Positions 48,830 through 58,432 are shown, counted from the first letter of the stretch. The stretch is DNA of 64,000 bases from Novosphingobium kaempferiae (GCF_021227995.1 NZ_CP089301.1:5022001-5086000); one strand, 5' to 3'. Notes: generated from the sequence alone by a model not told the origin. Numbers and translations are program-made.

Positions 48830-49534
48830 TCACCCCTCCGCCGGAGCACTCATCCGCAGGCGGTAGCCGATGCCGAGTTCGTTGCTGATGATCTGCGGGC
48901 GCTGGGGGTCGTCCTCCAGCTTCTGCCGCAGGGTGCGCACCAGCACGCGCAGGTACTCGACGTGGTGCTCCACGTCGTTCGGCCAGACCTGCGCCATGAT
49001 CTGTCCGTGCGTCACCACGCGGCCGGGGAACTTCGCGAGCTGCGCCAGCACCGCGTATTCCTTGGGCGTCAGGTGGACCTCGCGCCCGGCCTTGGTGATC
49101 GTGTGCGAGAGCAGGTCGATGGTCACGTCGGCCACCGTGAGCGCCGCCGTGCCGCCGCCGCGCGTGGTGCGGTTGCGCAGGGCGACGCGCAGGCGGGCCA
49201 GCATCTCGTCGGTGTCGAAGGGCTTGGTCACGTAGTCGTCCGCGCCGAGGTCCAGCGCGGCGACCTTCTCGTCCGTGGCGTCGCGCGCGGAGACGATGAT
49301 GAGCGTGGTGTCCGACTGCGCCTTGATGATCGGCACCAGTTCCAGCCCGTCGCGGTCCGGCAGGCCGAGGTCGAGCAGCGTCACGTCGGGCCGCTCCTGC
49401 CGCAGCCGGTCTAGCGCCTCGCGCGCCGTCGCGGCCTCCACGGTGGCGTAGTCGGCACGCGCCAGCGCCGCGATGACGAGGCGGCGGATATGCGGTTCGT
49501 CATCGACGATGAGCACCTTGTGGCGCAGCTTCAT
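48830..49534 (-). CDS. KdpE-like response regulator (second copy)
   Basis: A 234-residue OmpR/PhoB-type regulator that aligns almost end to end with KdpE at 33709-34404: both begin RHKVLIVDDEPHIRRL, share VSARDAT...EKVAALDLGADDY, and end in EYLRVLVRTLRQKLEDDPQR. Phosphoacceptor Asp is in VTLLDLGLPDRDG. Start ATG 49534 follows AAGGA. No KdpD copy is adjacent; the neighbouring kinase (49634-51202) has its own regulator gene. It is therefore either an orphan regulator that may read KdpD or a partner of the kinase upstream. Likely a gene duplication. Confidence 0.9.
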   Translation of the reverse strand: MKLRHKVLIVDDEPHIRRLVIAALARADYATVEAATAREALDRLRQERPDVTLLDLGLPDRDGLELVPIIKAQSDTTLIIVSARDATDEKVAALDLGADDYVTKPFDTDEMLARLRVALRNRTTRGGGTAALTVADVTIDLLSHTITKAGREVHLTPKEYAVLAQLAKFPGRVVTHGQIMAQVWPNDVEHHVEYLRVLVRTLRQKLEDDPQRPQIISNELGIGYRLRMSAPAEG

Positions 49535-49633
49535 GGAACGTCCTTGCTGTCGGGGCCGACGATCGCGATCGGAGTCGGCCTCGCGGGGATTAGCGCCCGG
49601 ACCACCCGCCGTCGATTGGCTTCGGACCAGCAA

Positions 49634-51202
49634 TCACCCGGCGCTCAGGCACCGCACCTGAAAATGCGCGCCCCGCTCGCTCGGCAGCAGGCCGAGGTCG
49701 CCGCCGTAGGCCGCCAGCAGGGAGCGCGCGATGGCGAGGCCGAGGCCGGTGCCGCCCTGAGCGCGCTTGCTGGTGAAGAACGGGTCGAACACGCGCTCGC
49801 GGTCGCCCTCGGGGATGCCGGGGCCGTCGTCGGCGAGGTCGATCAGGACGAGGCCGTCCGCCACCGCCAGCGTGATATCCAGCCGCGTCGCCCCCGCCTG
49901 CCGCGCGTTCTCGGCCAGCGTCGTCAGCACCGCCTCCAGCGCGTCGGCGTCCATCGAGACGCTCGGTGCGGCACCGGCCAGGTCCACCGCCACGGTGAAG
50001 CCCCCGGTCGAGAGCGCATCGGCGACGGCGGCGATCACGTCGGCCACCAGCGCACGCGCGTCGCTACCGCCGACCATGACGTCGGCCCGCGCCAGTTCCA
50101 TCAGCCGCCCGACCAGCCGCGACAGCCGCTGCGAATCCGCCGCCATGTTGGCGAGGAACCGCTCGCGCTCGGCCTCCGACATGTCGGCGCCGTGGTCCTG
50201 CAGCAGTTCGATGGCGCCGGATATCCCGGCCAGCGGCGTCTTGAATTCGTGGCTGACGGCGGACGCGAAGTCGCGCAGGTAGCGGGAGCGTTTCTCGATG
50301 CTGGCGGCCATCTGCTCGAAGTCGTCATGCAGCGCGCGGATCTCCACCACCTGCAACGTCGGCCGCCGCGCCGCCGTGTGCCGCCCCGATGCAAGTTCGC
50401 GCGTCGCCCGGCTGAGCGCCTCGATCGGCCGCACGATCGCGCGCGACAGGATCGCCGAGAGCACCAGCAGCATCGCGAAGATCGCGACGACGCCGAGCGC
50501 GATCTTGCCCCGGTCCTCGTAGATGCCGAGGAACAGCGCGCGGGGGGAGCGGGACACCAGCAGAACCCCCATCACCCGCCCGTCGACCATGATCGGGCGC
50601 GCATAGTGCAGGCGGATGCTGGCGGCGCGGCTCAGCCATTCGAGGGGGTGCGCGGAAACGTAGCCCTCGTTCTCGCGCAGCACGGTCATCGCCCTGCCCT
50701 CCAGCGCGCCGCGCACTTCAGGCAGCGCAGCAAGGCTGCGCCCCGCCTCGCGCCCGTTGATGAGGATGCCCTGCCGGTCGAGCATCAGGATCGAGGCCAG
50801 CGTCGTCACCTTCGTCTCCTGAAACGCGGGCATCATCCGCCACGCCAGCGCCACCGCCGCCGGATCGGCCTGCCGGTTCACCACGCGCGCATGAGGGCGC
50901 GGCGGCAGGACGGGGGTGGATCGCAGGTCCACCTCGGTCTTGCGGTCCTGATAGCGGTCCGGAACCGGCGGCTTCGGCTGCGAGGGAAGCCCACGCGCGA
51001 CGACCGCCGCGCTCGCCGCCAGAGCCGCGCCCTGCGCCACCAGTTCCGCCTCGGTCCGGCGCACCAGCGCATTCTCGTAGATGCGCAGGAAGATCGCGCC
51101 GAACCCCGGCAGCGCCGCCACGAAGACCAGCGTGCCGAGCAGGATCGTGCGCAGCCGCAGCACCGGCCAGCGGCGCGCGATCCATGCCTTGAAGGCGTTC
51201 AT
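49634..51202 (-). CDS. Membrane sensor histidine kinase (CreC/ChvG-like)
   Basis: A 522-residue sensor with one helix at the N-terminus (TILLGTLVFVAALPGFGAIF), a periplasmic domain of about 200 residues, a second helix (GVVAIFAMLLVLSAILSRAI), a HAMP-like linker, and a kinase core with SAVSHEFKTPLAGISG (phospho-His), NARQAGATRLDI in the N-box and [12 protein letters not shown] in the G-box. It overlaps its regulator gene by ATGA. The order regulator-kinase beside a DUF4173 gene fits a conserved small operon as I recall it in sphingomonads. The signal is unknown. Confidence 0.9.
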   Translation of the reverse strand: MNAFKAWIARRWPVLRLRTILLGTLVFVAALPGFGAIFLRIYENALVRRTEAELVAQGAALAASAAVVARGLPSQPKPPVPDRYQDRKTEVDLRSTPVLPPRPHARVVNRQADPAAVALAWRMMPAFQETKVTTLASILMLDRQGILINGREAGRSLAALPEVRGALEGRAMTVLRENEGYVSAHPLEWLSRAASIRLHYARPIMVDGRVMGVLLVSRSPRALFLGIYEDRGKIALGVVAIFAMLLVLSAILSRAIVRPIEALSRATRELASGRHTAARRPTLQVVEIRALHDDFEQMAASIEKRSRYLRDFASAVSHEFKTPLAGISGAIELLQDHGADMSEAERERFLANMAADSQRLSRLVGRLMELARADVMVGGSDARALVADVIAAVADALSTGGFTVAVDLAGAAPSVSMDADALEAVLTTLAENARQAGATRLDITLAVADGLVLIDLADDGPGIPEGDRERVFDPFFTSKRAQGGTGLGLAIARSLLAAYGGDLGLLPSERGAHFQVRCLSAG

Positions 51203-51936
51203 GCGGGGGGCGTCGCTCCGGCACCCTCACCGGCGCACTGGCCAAGCCGATAGCCGATGCCCGCGCGTGTCTCTACCACGTCGACCCCGCCCACTTCGGC
51301 GAATTTGCGGCGCAGGTTGCGGATGTGGCTGTCCACCGTGCGGTCGGTCAGCGCGAAGCCCGGTCCCCGGAAGCGGTCGATGATCTGATCGCGCGAGAAG
51401 ATGCGCGACGGCATCGCCAGCAGCGTGCGCAGTATGGTGAACTCGGTGATGGTCAGGCTCACCTCATGCCCCTGCCACTGGGCAGTCCAGCTTTCGGGGT
51501 CGAGCGCCAGCAGCCCGTGCCGCATCTGCACCGACGCCTCCACTTGCGGCGCGCGGGCGGCGGTGCGGCGAAGGATCGCCATCGAGCGGGCGACGACCTC
51601 GCGCGGGGAGAACGGCTTCACCACGTAGTCGTCGCCGCCCAGTTCGATGCCGAGTACACGGTCGATCTCATCATCGCGGGACGACAGGAAGAAGATCGGC
51701 ACCTCGCTCGTCGCGCGCAGGCGGCGGCAGACTTCCAGCCCGTCCATGCGCGGCATGTTGATGTCGAGGATGACGAGGTCGGGCGCGTTGCGCTCCACCT
51801 GCGAGAGCGCTTCCTCGCCGTCGGCCGCCTCGATCGTCTCCAGCCCGGCCTTGCCGAACGCGAAGGCGAGGAGGTGACGGATATGGGGGTCGTCGTCGAC
51901 GAGGAGGATCGTGGCGGGCATGGGGCACAAGATCAT
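51199..51936 (-). CDS. OmpR-family response regulator
   Basis: A 245-residue regulator paired with the kinase downstream. Receiver domain: ILLVDDDPHIRHLL and VILDINMPRMDG (phosphoacceptor), KPFSPREV with the Lys. Winged helix: LTITEFTILRTLLAMPSRIF and DRTVDSHIRNLRRKFAEVGG. ATG 51936 is used, with GGAG upstream; ATG 51921 is an alternative that begins MPATILLVDDD. It overlaps the kinase gene by ATGA. Confidence 0.92.
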   Translation of the reverse strand: MILCPMPATILLVDDDPHIRHLLAFAFGKAGLETIEAADGEEALSQVERNAPDLVILDINMPRMDGLEVCRRLRATSEVPIFFLSSRDDEIDRVLGIELGGDDYVVKPFSPREVVARSMAILRRTAARAPQVEASVQMRHGLLALDPESWTAQWQGHEVSLTITEFTILRTLLAMPSRIFSRDQIIDRFRGPGFALTDRTVDSHIRNLRRKFAEVGGVDVVETRAGIGYRLGQCAGEGAGATPPA

Positions 51937-51952
51937 TTCCGGCTCGCTCCTG

Positions 51953-53548
51953 TCAACGTGGCTCGGGTGAAGCTGGCGGCGCGGGAGGTGCTGGCGGCGG
52001 CGGTGCCGGCGGAGGTGCGACCTCCTCCGGGCGCTGCGGCAGCAACGCGCCGTCGCAGCCCCTGATGCCCGGCGCGAGGATCACGCTTGGCCGCGTGGCC
52101 GCCATCGCGCGGGCCTGCGCCAGACGGTGCTGGCCGAGCAGCGACCAGCCGCTGCGCTGGCTCATCTCCAGGCCGCTCAGCGCGCGGTCGGCGACGGCGC
52201 GGACGCGCACCCGGAAGCCCGGCGCAAGACCGGGGCGGCTCTCCAGTTCGAGCAGCGGGAGGACGGCGGAATCCTCAAGGTCGGAGAGGTAGCACAAGTC
52301 GAGCGCCGCTCCCTGCCCGCCGACCTCGCGCGCGTGGCGAACGTTCCACTGCGCCGCTACCGCGCCAAGATCGACGAAGCTCGCCGCCGTCAGCACCAGC
52401 CCGGCCGCGGCAACGTTGACGTTGATGAGCCAGCCCGCGCTGCGCCCGCGCAGCAGCCGCCAGCAGATCGCGCCGAGACCGAAGGCGACGAGCACCATCC
52501 ACGCCAGCGCGGCGATGCGCAGGCGGGTCAGCGAATAGGCCTCCACGTAGTCCATTGTGCGCAGCATGGACGAGCCGACGAGCAGGATGTTCTGCACGAT
52601 CCACACCGTCACCAGCCGCCGGATCGTCGCCGAGCGCGCCGTCTCCGAACCCGGGCGCAGCGTCACCAGCACGAAGAGCGCGGCGAGCAGCGTGGTCGCG
52701 ATCAGCGGGTAGGCGCCGCGATGGGCGTAGTCGGCCAGCGTCATCCCCGGCGGCATCGGCGCCAGCCCGCCGAGGTAGGCGAGGTCGAGCAGGTTCTGGA
52801 GTGCGAAGATGCCGTTGAAGACGCACAGCGACAGCGTGACCGACCCGACCGAGACACCCGGCAGCGCGATCTCCCGCTGCGGCATCTGCGGCAGCAGGCC
52901 CCTCGGCAGGCGGGGCCGCAGCAGGCTCCACGCCAGCGTGAAGTAGAGCGCGCAGATGGCGGCACGCACGATCAGCACGGGCGAGAAGTCCGGCGGAGTG
53001 AGTGCGGTCAGCATCCGCTCGATCACCGGGTTGGCGGCGGCGAACAGCGTCACGATCACCGCGCTGCCGATCACCGGCAGCGCCAGCAGCGCGACGGCGG
53101 CGCGCAGGCCCTTCCCGCTGCGACGACGCGCGACGCGCAGCCTCAGCAGCCTTGCCGCGTCGAGCAGCGGCACGAACGGCGCGCGCAGGGCATGGAAGGC
53201 AAGCCGCTGGAACCAGCGCCAGCCGTCGTCGAAGCGCGCGGTCAGCGGCAGCAGCGTCGCCATGCCCGCCGCCACCCAGAACAGCGTCCACGCCAGCGGG
53301 TTGGGATCGCGGGTCATGGCAAAGCCGAACAGCGCCGCGCCGGCGACGGCGATCCACGCCCGTCGGTCCCGCCGCATCGCCGGTCGCCCCGCCACTCCAG
53401 CGGCAAGGATCGCCAGCAGGAACAGCCCCGCGTTCCCGCCGTAGAGCCCGCGCTGGTAGAATATCCAGTCCCCCAGCCCCGCCACGATGACGGCCGGGAC
53501 CAGCTTCGACCGGAAAGCCGCTCCCAAGGGTGAGGCGGTGAAACGCAT
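51953..53548 (-). CDS. DUF4173 multi-pass membrane protein
   Basis: A 531-residue inner-membrane protein with about ten hydrophobic segments over residues 15-420, then a soluble C-terminal domain and a proline-rich tail (PPAPPPPAPPAPP). VIGSAVIVTLFAAANPV and YGGNAGLFLLAIL fit the DUF4173/DUF4153 group. It lies directly before the two-component genes on the same strand with 16 bases between, so it is probably the first gene of that operon and may supply or modulate the signal. Function unknown. Confidence 0.82.
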   Translation of the reverse strand: MRFTASPLGAAFRSKLVPAVIVAGLGDWIFYQRGLYGGNAGLFLLAILAAGVAGRPAMRRDRRAWIAVAGAALFGFAMTRDPNPLAWTLFWVAAGMATLLPLTARFDDGWRWFQRLAFHALRAPFVPLLDAARLLRLRVARRRSGKGLRAAVALLALPVIGSAVIVTLFAAANPVIERMLTALTPPDFSPVLIVRAAICALYFTLAWSLLRPRLPRGLLPQMPQREIALPGVSVGSVTLSLCVFNGIFALQNLLDLAYLGGLAPMPPGMTLADYAHRGAYPLIATTLLAALFVLVTLRPGSETARSATIRRLVTVWIVQNILLVGSSMLRTMDYVEAYSLTRLRIAALAWMVLVAFGLGAICWRLLRGRSAGWLINVNVAAAGLVLTAASFVDLGAVAAQWNVRHAREVGGQGAALDLCYLSDLEDSAVLPLLELESRPGLAPGFRVRVRAVADRALSGLEMSQRSGWSLLGQHRLAQARAMAATRPSVILAPGIRGCDGALLPQRPEEVAPPPAPPPPAPPAPPASPEPR

Positions 53549-53733
53549 GGCAATCTCCCTGTTCGATACGGAGGGAACATGCCCCGGCGCTCAAGCAGAT
53601 CGTGCCGCACGCGGCGTCAGGAATCGGCGCAGGCGAAGTGCAGGACATGTGCAGGCGCTATCAGAAGTGGAATTTCGATATCGGCGCACAGTCGATTGAC
53701 AGCAGAAGTTGGGATTACCCAATGTTTCAGCCA

Positions 53734-53773
53734 CGATCGGGAAATCAACGCCGCCACCGATCTTTCCCGATCG
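53734..53773. repeat. Inverted repeat between DUF4173 and TonB receptor genes
   Basis: CGATCGGGAAA (53734-53744) pairs with TTTCCCGATCG (53763-53773) around 18 bases. It lies between divergent genes, so it is not an end-of-gene terminator. It could be a regulator site or a leader hairpin. Confidence 0.5.
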
Positions 53774-53874
53774 CAAGCAATTGGATTCCATTATGTAATT
53801 TTTCGTTGCACCTGCTGCAATGCAGCGATCCCCCGATTGACACCCCCCGCCATTGCATCGACGTGGCCCTCGCA

Positions 53875-53893
53875 AATGCGAGTCACTCGCATT
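53875..53893 (+). promoter_or_regulatory. Fur box upstream of the TonB receptor gene
   Basis: AATGCGAGTCACTCGCATT is a perfect palindrome (eight-base arms, three-base centre) with the AATGnGAnTnAnTCnCATT layout of Fur sites. It lies 21 bases before the GTG 53915 start and would overlap the promoter or leader, so Fur plus iron should repress the receptor. Confidence 0.72.
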
Positions 53894-53914
53894 ACCAACA
53901 AGGGGGATTTCATC

Positions 53915-56059
53915 GTGTCCGCAGCAGTCCGCACCCGTGCCCAGCGCCGTATCCACCATCTCGCGCCGTATCTCGCGCAGGGCAGCCTCGCCATCCTGTC
54001 GTGCCTGATCGCGCAAACGGCGCATGCGGACGAGGCCCCCGACGCAGAGAGCGGATCGCCCATCGTCGTCACCGCAGCGGGCTATGCGCAGGACATCATC
54101 GAGGCCCCGGCCAGCATCACCGTGATCGACCGCGCGGAACTGCAGGACAAGCGCTTCGGCAGCCTTGCGGAAGCGCTGCAGGACGTGCCCGGCGTCGACG
54201 TCGGCGGCGAGGCGGGCAAGACCGGCGGCCTCAACATCTCCATCCGCGGCATGCCCAGCGACTACACGCTGGTGCTGATCGACGGCCGCCGCCAGAACGC
54301 GCCGGGCGGCGTCACGCCCAACGGCTTCGGCGAGACGTCCACCAGCTTCCTGCCGCCCTACTCCGCCATCGACCGGATCGAGGTGGTGCGCGGCCCGATG
54401 TCCACGCTCTACGGGTCGGACGCGATGGGCGGCGTCGTCAACATCATCACCCGCAAGGTCGGCAACCGCTGGGTCGGCACCGCCACCGCCGAAACGACGA
54501 TCCAGGAAGACGAGCGCTTCGGCAATATCCAGTCGATCAATGGTTTCGCACAGGGCCCCATCGTCAAGGACCTGGTCGGCCTGACCCTGCGCGGCAGCGT
54601 GTTCCACCGCGAAGGCTCGAACATCGAGATCCCCGGCGACCCGGCACTCACGCTCGGCCGCAACCCGGTCCGCTCGGACATCTACACTTACGGCGGCCGC
54701 CTGAGCATCACCCCGCACGCCGACCACGACCTGTGGGTGGAGTTCGACCGCAACGAGCAGACTTACGACAACATCGAGGGCCAGCTCGGCACGCTGGGCT
54801 CGGGCGGCTATTCGCCGCAGCAGAAGTTCAACCGCACCAACTACGTCGTCGCGCATAGCTGGCGCATGGGCGACTTCGGCCAGCTCGACACCACCCTCAC
54901 CCGCAACGACACCGAGACGATCGGCCGCCTGATCCCCAACGGCACCCCCGGCGCCACGCCCGGCAGCGCCCGCAACCTCGAGGCGCGCAACGACATCATC
55001 GACAGCCGCTTCGCCGGGAAGGCAGGCCCGCTGGCGTTCACCGTCGGCGGCCAGTACTGGAAGGCGCGCATGATCGACGGTGTCGCGCCCGAGCCGTTCA
55101 AGTTCACGCAGTGGGCGGGCTTCGCCGAAGCCACCCTGACCGTGGTCGACGGCTTCAACGTCACCGGCGGCGTGCGCTATGACGATCACTCCACCTTCGG
55201 CAACAAGTGGTCGCCCCGCGCCTACGCGGTGTGGAACGTGACCGATGCGCTGACCCTCAAGGGCGGCGTCAGCCGGGGCTTCAAGACCCCGCGCGTCGAA
55301 CAGATCGCCAGCGGCATCATCGGCTTCGGCAGCCAGGGCCGCGTGCCCCTGATCGGCACCCCGGGCCTGACGCCGGAGACGAGCACCACCTACGAGGCAG
55401 GCATCTACTTCGACAACAAGGGGTTCTTCAGCGGCAACGTCACGCTGTTCAACAACGACTTCGACGACAAGATCGCCAGCGGCCCGGGCATTCCGAACTG
55501 CCAGTTCGCGGGCAACCCGAACCGCCCCGGCTGCCTTGACGTCGGCAACTTCCCGGCGGTCGACCTGTTCGGCCAGTCGATCAACATCGACAAGGCCCGC
55601 ACCCGCGGCGCCGAAGTGGCGACCCGCTTCGTCTTCACCCCGGCCCTCACCCTCGCGCTGAACTACACCTACACCGAGACCGAGCAGCTCAGCGGTTCCG
55701 AAAAGGGCCTGCCGCTGGTCGGGATGCCCAAGCATATGGTGAACGGCAACCTGCGCTGGAAGGTGAGCGACGTCGCCAGCCTCTGGGCCCGCGCCGAGAT
55801 CCGCTCCAGCCGCTATCGGGGCAGCAACGCGCAGCAGGCGGCGGTCGGCGACTTCCGCAGCTACGAGGTGTTCCACCTCGGCGGCTCGTACCAGATCGCG
55901 CCCGCGTTCCGCCTGGCCGCGACCGTCTACAACGTGCTCGACACCGACTACGCGGTCTACGTGCCCTACCAGAGCGGCGCGGCGACGGTGTATACGCCTG
56001 CCTACTCGATCAACCAGGAAGGCCGCCGCCTGTGGCTGTCGGCCACCGTGGACTTCTGA
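53915..56059 (+). CDS. TonB-dependent outer-membrane receptor (siderophore/iron type)
   Basis: A 714-residue receptor. A signal sequence ends near AHADEAPDAESG. The plug (about 45-170) opens with PIVVTAAGYAQDIIEAPASI and contains SIRGMPSDYTLVLIDGR and IEVVRGPMSTLYGSDAMGGV. The rest is a 22-strand barrel ending LWLSATVDF, with a terminal Phe. It resembles CirA/FepA-type iron receptors. GTG 53915 follows AAGGGGG and comes after the Fur box; an ATG at 53876 lies inside the Fur box and is less likely. The ligand, possibly a catecholate siderophore, is unproven. Confidence 0.9.
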   Translation: MSAAVRTRAQRRIHHLAPYLAQGSLAILSCLIAQTAHADEAPDAESGSPIVVTAAGYAQDIIEAPASITVIDRAELQDKRFGSLAEALQDVPGVDVGGEAGKTGGLNISIRGMPSDYTLVLIDGRRQNAPGGVTPNGFGETSTSFLPPYSAIDRIEVVRGPMSTLYGSDAMGGVVNIITRKVGNRWVGTATAETTIQEDERFGNIQSINGFAQGPIVKDLVGLTLRGSVFHREGSNIEIPGDPALTLGRNPVRSDIYTYGGRLSITPHADHDLWVEFDRNEQTYDNIEGQLGTLGSGGYSPQQKFNRTNYVVAHSWRMGDFGQLDTTLTRNDTETIGRLIPNGTPGATPGSARNLEARNDIIDSRFAGKAGPLAFTVGGQYWKARMIDGVAPEPFKFTQWAGFAEATLTVVDGFNVTGGVRYDDHSTFGNKWSPRAYAVWNVTDALTLKGGVSRGFKTPRVEQIASGIIGFGSQGRVPLIGTPGLTPETSTTYEAGIYFDNKGFFSGNVTLFNNDFDDKIASGPGIPNCQFAGNPNRPGCLDVGNFPAVDLFGQSINIDKARTRGAEVATRFVFTPALTLALNYTYTETEQLSGSEKGLPLVGMPKHMVNGNLRWKVSDVASLWARAEIRSSRYRGSNAQQAAVGDFRSYEVFHLGGSYQIAPAFRLAATVYNVLDTDYAVYVPYQSGAATVYTPAYSINQEGRRLWLSATVDF

Positions 56060-56304
56060 CGCGCGTCTGAAAGCGCAGTAGAATGCAGGGTGATCCGGAG
56101 CGCTGGGGCTGCTCCGGGTCGCCTTGTCGCATGGCGCGGGAACCGGCTTGTCGGCTTACCATTTTTTACGAGGCTTTACGGGCGGCGCACGCAGTTTGCG
56201 CCCAATGTCGTCGCGCCGGATGCCCGCCGTCTCGCAATGCATTCGCGCGATCGCGGCACTGACCCGACCGGTTGAACGCATTTTTTCTCGATCAAGGAAA
56301 CGAC

Positions 56305-56973
56305 ATGACCCAGCATGTTCTCTTCATCGTCACCAACACCGGCGTGATCGGTCCGAACAATCGCAAGACCGGCTTCTTCTTCCCCGAAGTGGCGCACCCG
56401 TTCGAGGTTCTCGAAGCGGCGGGCATCGCGGTGGAATTCGCATCGCCCTCGGGCGGGTGGTGCCCCTATGACGGTTACGACGAAAGCGATGCCACCCAGA
56501 AGGAATTCCTGGAAAGCATGGCGTTCCGCCGCCTGAACCGCAGCCGCAAGCTGTCCGAGGTAGACGCGTCCGACTACGACGCTATCCTGATCCCCGGCGG
56601 CCTCGGCCCGATGGTCGACATCCAGCACAACAAGGACGTGCAGAACGCGGTGGTGCGCGCCTGGAACACCAACAAGATCGTGAGCGCGGTCTGCCACGGT
56701 CCCTGCGGCCTGCTCGGCGTCGACATCGGCGACGGCGTTCCCTTCATTAGCGGCAAGAAGCTGACCTCGTTCTCGAAGAAGGAAGAGGCCGACTACGCCC
56801 GCGACGACGTGCCCTACGAACTTGAGGACGCGCTGCGGGCCGAGGGCGCGGAGTATTCCTCAGTGGAGAACTGGCAGCCCTACGTCGTGGTCGATGGCCG
56901 CCTCATCACCGGCCAGAACCCCGCGTCGGGCACCGGCGTCGGCGAAGCGCTGGTCGCCGCGCTGAAGGGGTAA
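56305..56973 (+). CDS. DJ-1/PfpI-family class I glutamine amidotransferase-like protein
   Basis: A 222-residue cytoplasmic protein. The nucleophile elbow reads VSAVCHGPCGLLG with the catalytic Cys followed by His, and IPGGLGPMVDIQ and GRLITGQNPASGTGVGEAL match the Hsp31-like subgroup. Members act as glyoxalase III, chaperone or protease-like proteins that detoxify reactive aldehydes. ATG 56305 follows AAGGAAA; an in-frame ATG at 56272 is an alternative. It is followed by a terminator. Confidence 0.88.
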   Translation: MTQHVLFIVTNTGVIGPNNRKTGFFFPEVAHPFEVLEAAGIAVEFASPSGGWCPYDGYDESDATQKEFLESMAFRRLNRSRKLSEVDASDYDAILIPGGLGPMVDIQHNKDVQNAVVRAWNTNKIVSAVCHGPCGLLGVDIGDGVPFISGKKLTSFSKKEEADYARDDVPYELEDALRAEGAEYSSVENWQPYVVVDGRLITGQNPASGTGVGEALVAALKG

Positions 56974-57017
56974 GCGGTCTGCGCTGACGCCGCCACGTCA
57001 TTGCAAAAATGACGAAG

Positions 57018-57053
57018 CAGCCCGGAGCGGTAGACCCCGCTCCGGGCTGTTTT
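57018..57053 (+). terminator. Intrinsic terminator after the DJ-1/PfpI gene
   Basis: CAGCCCGGAGCGG (57018-57030) pairs with CCGCTCCGGGCTG (57037-57049), six-base loop, then TTTTC. It lies between convergent genes and may act for both. Confidence 0.85.
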
Positions 57054-57085
57054 CATCTGACCCTGACGGATTTCCCGGAGCCCGG

Positions 57086-58432
57086 TCAGGCCGTGCGCTC
57101 GCCGATCAGGCGCATGATCTCGCGGTCGCCCTTCCAGATCGCGCGGATGCGCATCTGGAGGGCGGCGTCGCCCCAGTGCTCGTGCGCACCTCGGGCCGCG
57201 CGGAGCAGGCGCAGGACCGTGCCGCGATCGCCTTCGAGCGAGGCGACCATTACCGGCCAGACCCGGTCGTGCGAACCGTCGGCCACATCGGCCTGCGCCT
57301 GGGCGAGCACCGCCCTTCGCAGCGCTCCGGGGCCCGCCGTCGATGCACGCGCCAGTTCGTCCGCGCGTAGCAGCAGTCGCGCATCGCCGCGGGAGCGGGC
57401 GAACATCGTGAAATGATGCAGATAGCCAACGGTATCGCCATCGACGAGCGCCATGATGGCGAGGCAATCGTGCGCGACTGCGAAGTCCGGATCCTCCCGC
57501 ACGATCTCGTTCAGCGCGGCGCGCGCCGCCGCATCCTCTCCCACCGACCAGCGCGCCCATGCAAGGTCGGTGCGGATCGCGACCGAGCCGGGTTGCAGCA
57601 CCAGCGCCCGCTCCAGCTCCGCCATCGCCGCCGCATGGTCGCCATGGTCGCTGAGCACGTTGCCGTACCAGAAGTGCGAGAGCACATCGCCGCGATCGAG
57701 TTCGAGCGCCCGTTCGAAGCGCAACCGCGCCCGTGCGAAATCGCCGTCCGCCCAGTAATCCATGAAGCCGAGCAGTCGGTGCCCCGCGGCCAGCTCCGGG
57801 TCCAGCCGCACCGCCGTCAGGGCCGCCTGCCGCGCCTGGCGGAACGCCTCCATATCGTTGCGTCGACCGAATTCGCGGGAGAGGACCAGCGCCTCCGCCA
57901 GCCCCGCATGCCCCGGCGCGAAGCCGGGCGCCTGCATCGTCACGCCTTCGAGCAGGCCGATCGCCCGCTCCAGACCGTCGGTCTCGCGATCGGCGACGAG
58001 ATCCTGCGCCGCCAGCAGGCGACCGCCGATGGTCGGATCGGACGGGATCGCGGCATGTACCCGGGTCGCCGCCGAACCGCTGCCGGTGATCGAATAGGCG
58101 CCGCTCGCCGCAGTCATCAGCAGGGCCGCCATGCCGACCATGGCGGTGCCGAGCAGGATGCCGTCGCGCAGGTCGAACTTGCGGGAGGGAAAAGTGGCAG
58201 GCTCGACGCCGAGGTCGCTGCGCGGCGTTGAAAACGCCATCCGTGGTGGAACCACGACCGGATCACCCGCCCAGCGGACCGCCGCGATGTGCTCCCCCCG
58301 GAACCACGCGGTCAGCCGTTTCCATCGGTCAGCACGATCGTCCCCCGACGACAGGCCTGCATCGATTTCGGTTGCCCCGGCGAAAATCTGCAACGGCACG
58401 TTCATCGAACCCACCACTTCGCTTTCGGACAC
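57086..58432 (-). CDS. TPR-repeat membrane protein
   Basis: A 448-residue protein. One hydrophobic segment at about residue 92-112 (GILLGTAMVGMAALLMTAASG) is followed by tetratricopeptide repeats, seen as GHAGLAEALVLSREFG, RARLRFERALELDRGDVLSH, AAMAELERALVLQPGSVAIR and AARAALNEIVREDPDFAVAH. The layout of short cytoplasmic part, membrane helix and TPR region resembles CadC-type regulators, but no winged helix is present in the N-terminal part. Probably a protein-interaction scaffold at the inner membrane. Confidence 0.75.
   Translation of the reverse strand: MSESEVVGSMNVPLQIFAGATEIDAGLSSGDDRADRWKRLTAWFRGEHIAAVRWAGDPVVVPPRMAFSTPRSDLGVEPATFPSRKFDLRDGILLGTAMVGMAALLMTAASGAYSITGSGSAATRVHAAIPSDPTIGGRLLAAQDLVADRETDGLERAIGLLEGVTMQAPGFAPGHAGLAEALVLSREFGRRNDMEAFRQARQAALTAVRLDPELAAGHRLLGFMDYWADGDFARARLRFERALELDRGDVLSHFWYGNVLSDHGDHAAAMAELERALVLQPGSVAIRTDLAWARWSVGEDAAARAALNEIVREDPDFAVAHDCLAIMALVDGDTVGYLHHFTMFARSRGDARLLLRADELARASTAGPGALRRAVLAQAQADVADGSHDRVWPVMVASLEGDRGTVLRLLRAARGAHEHWGDAALQMRIRAIWKGDREIMRLIGERTA

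Noticed and set aside
53734..53773. Transcription terminator
   Set aside because: The dyad lies between divergent genes with no gene ending toward it and no T-run, so it is listed only as an inverted repeat.
53591..55876. 761-codon minus-strand frame across the TonB receptor gene
   Set aside because: Antisense to a clear receptor gene, with the low-complexity Arg/Ala/Val composition of shadow frames.
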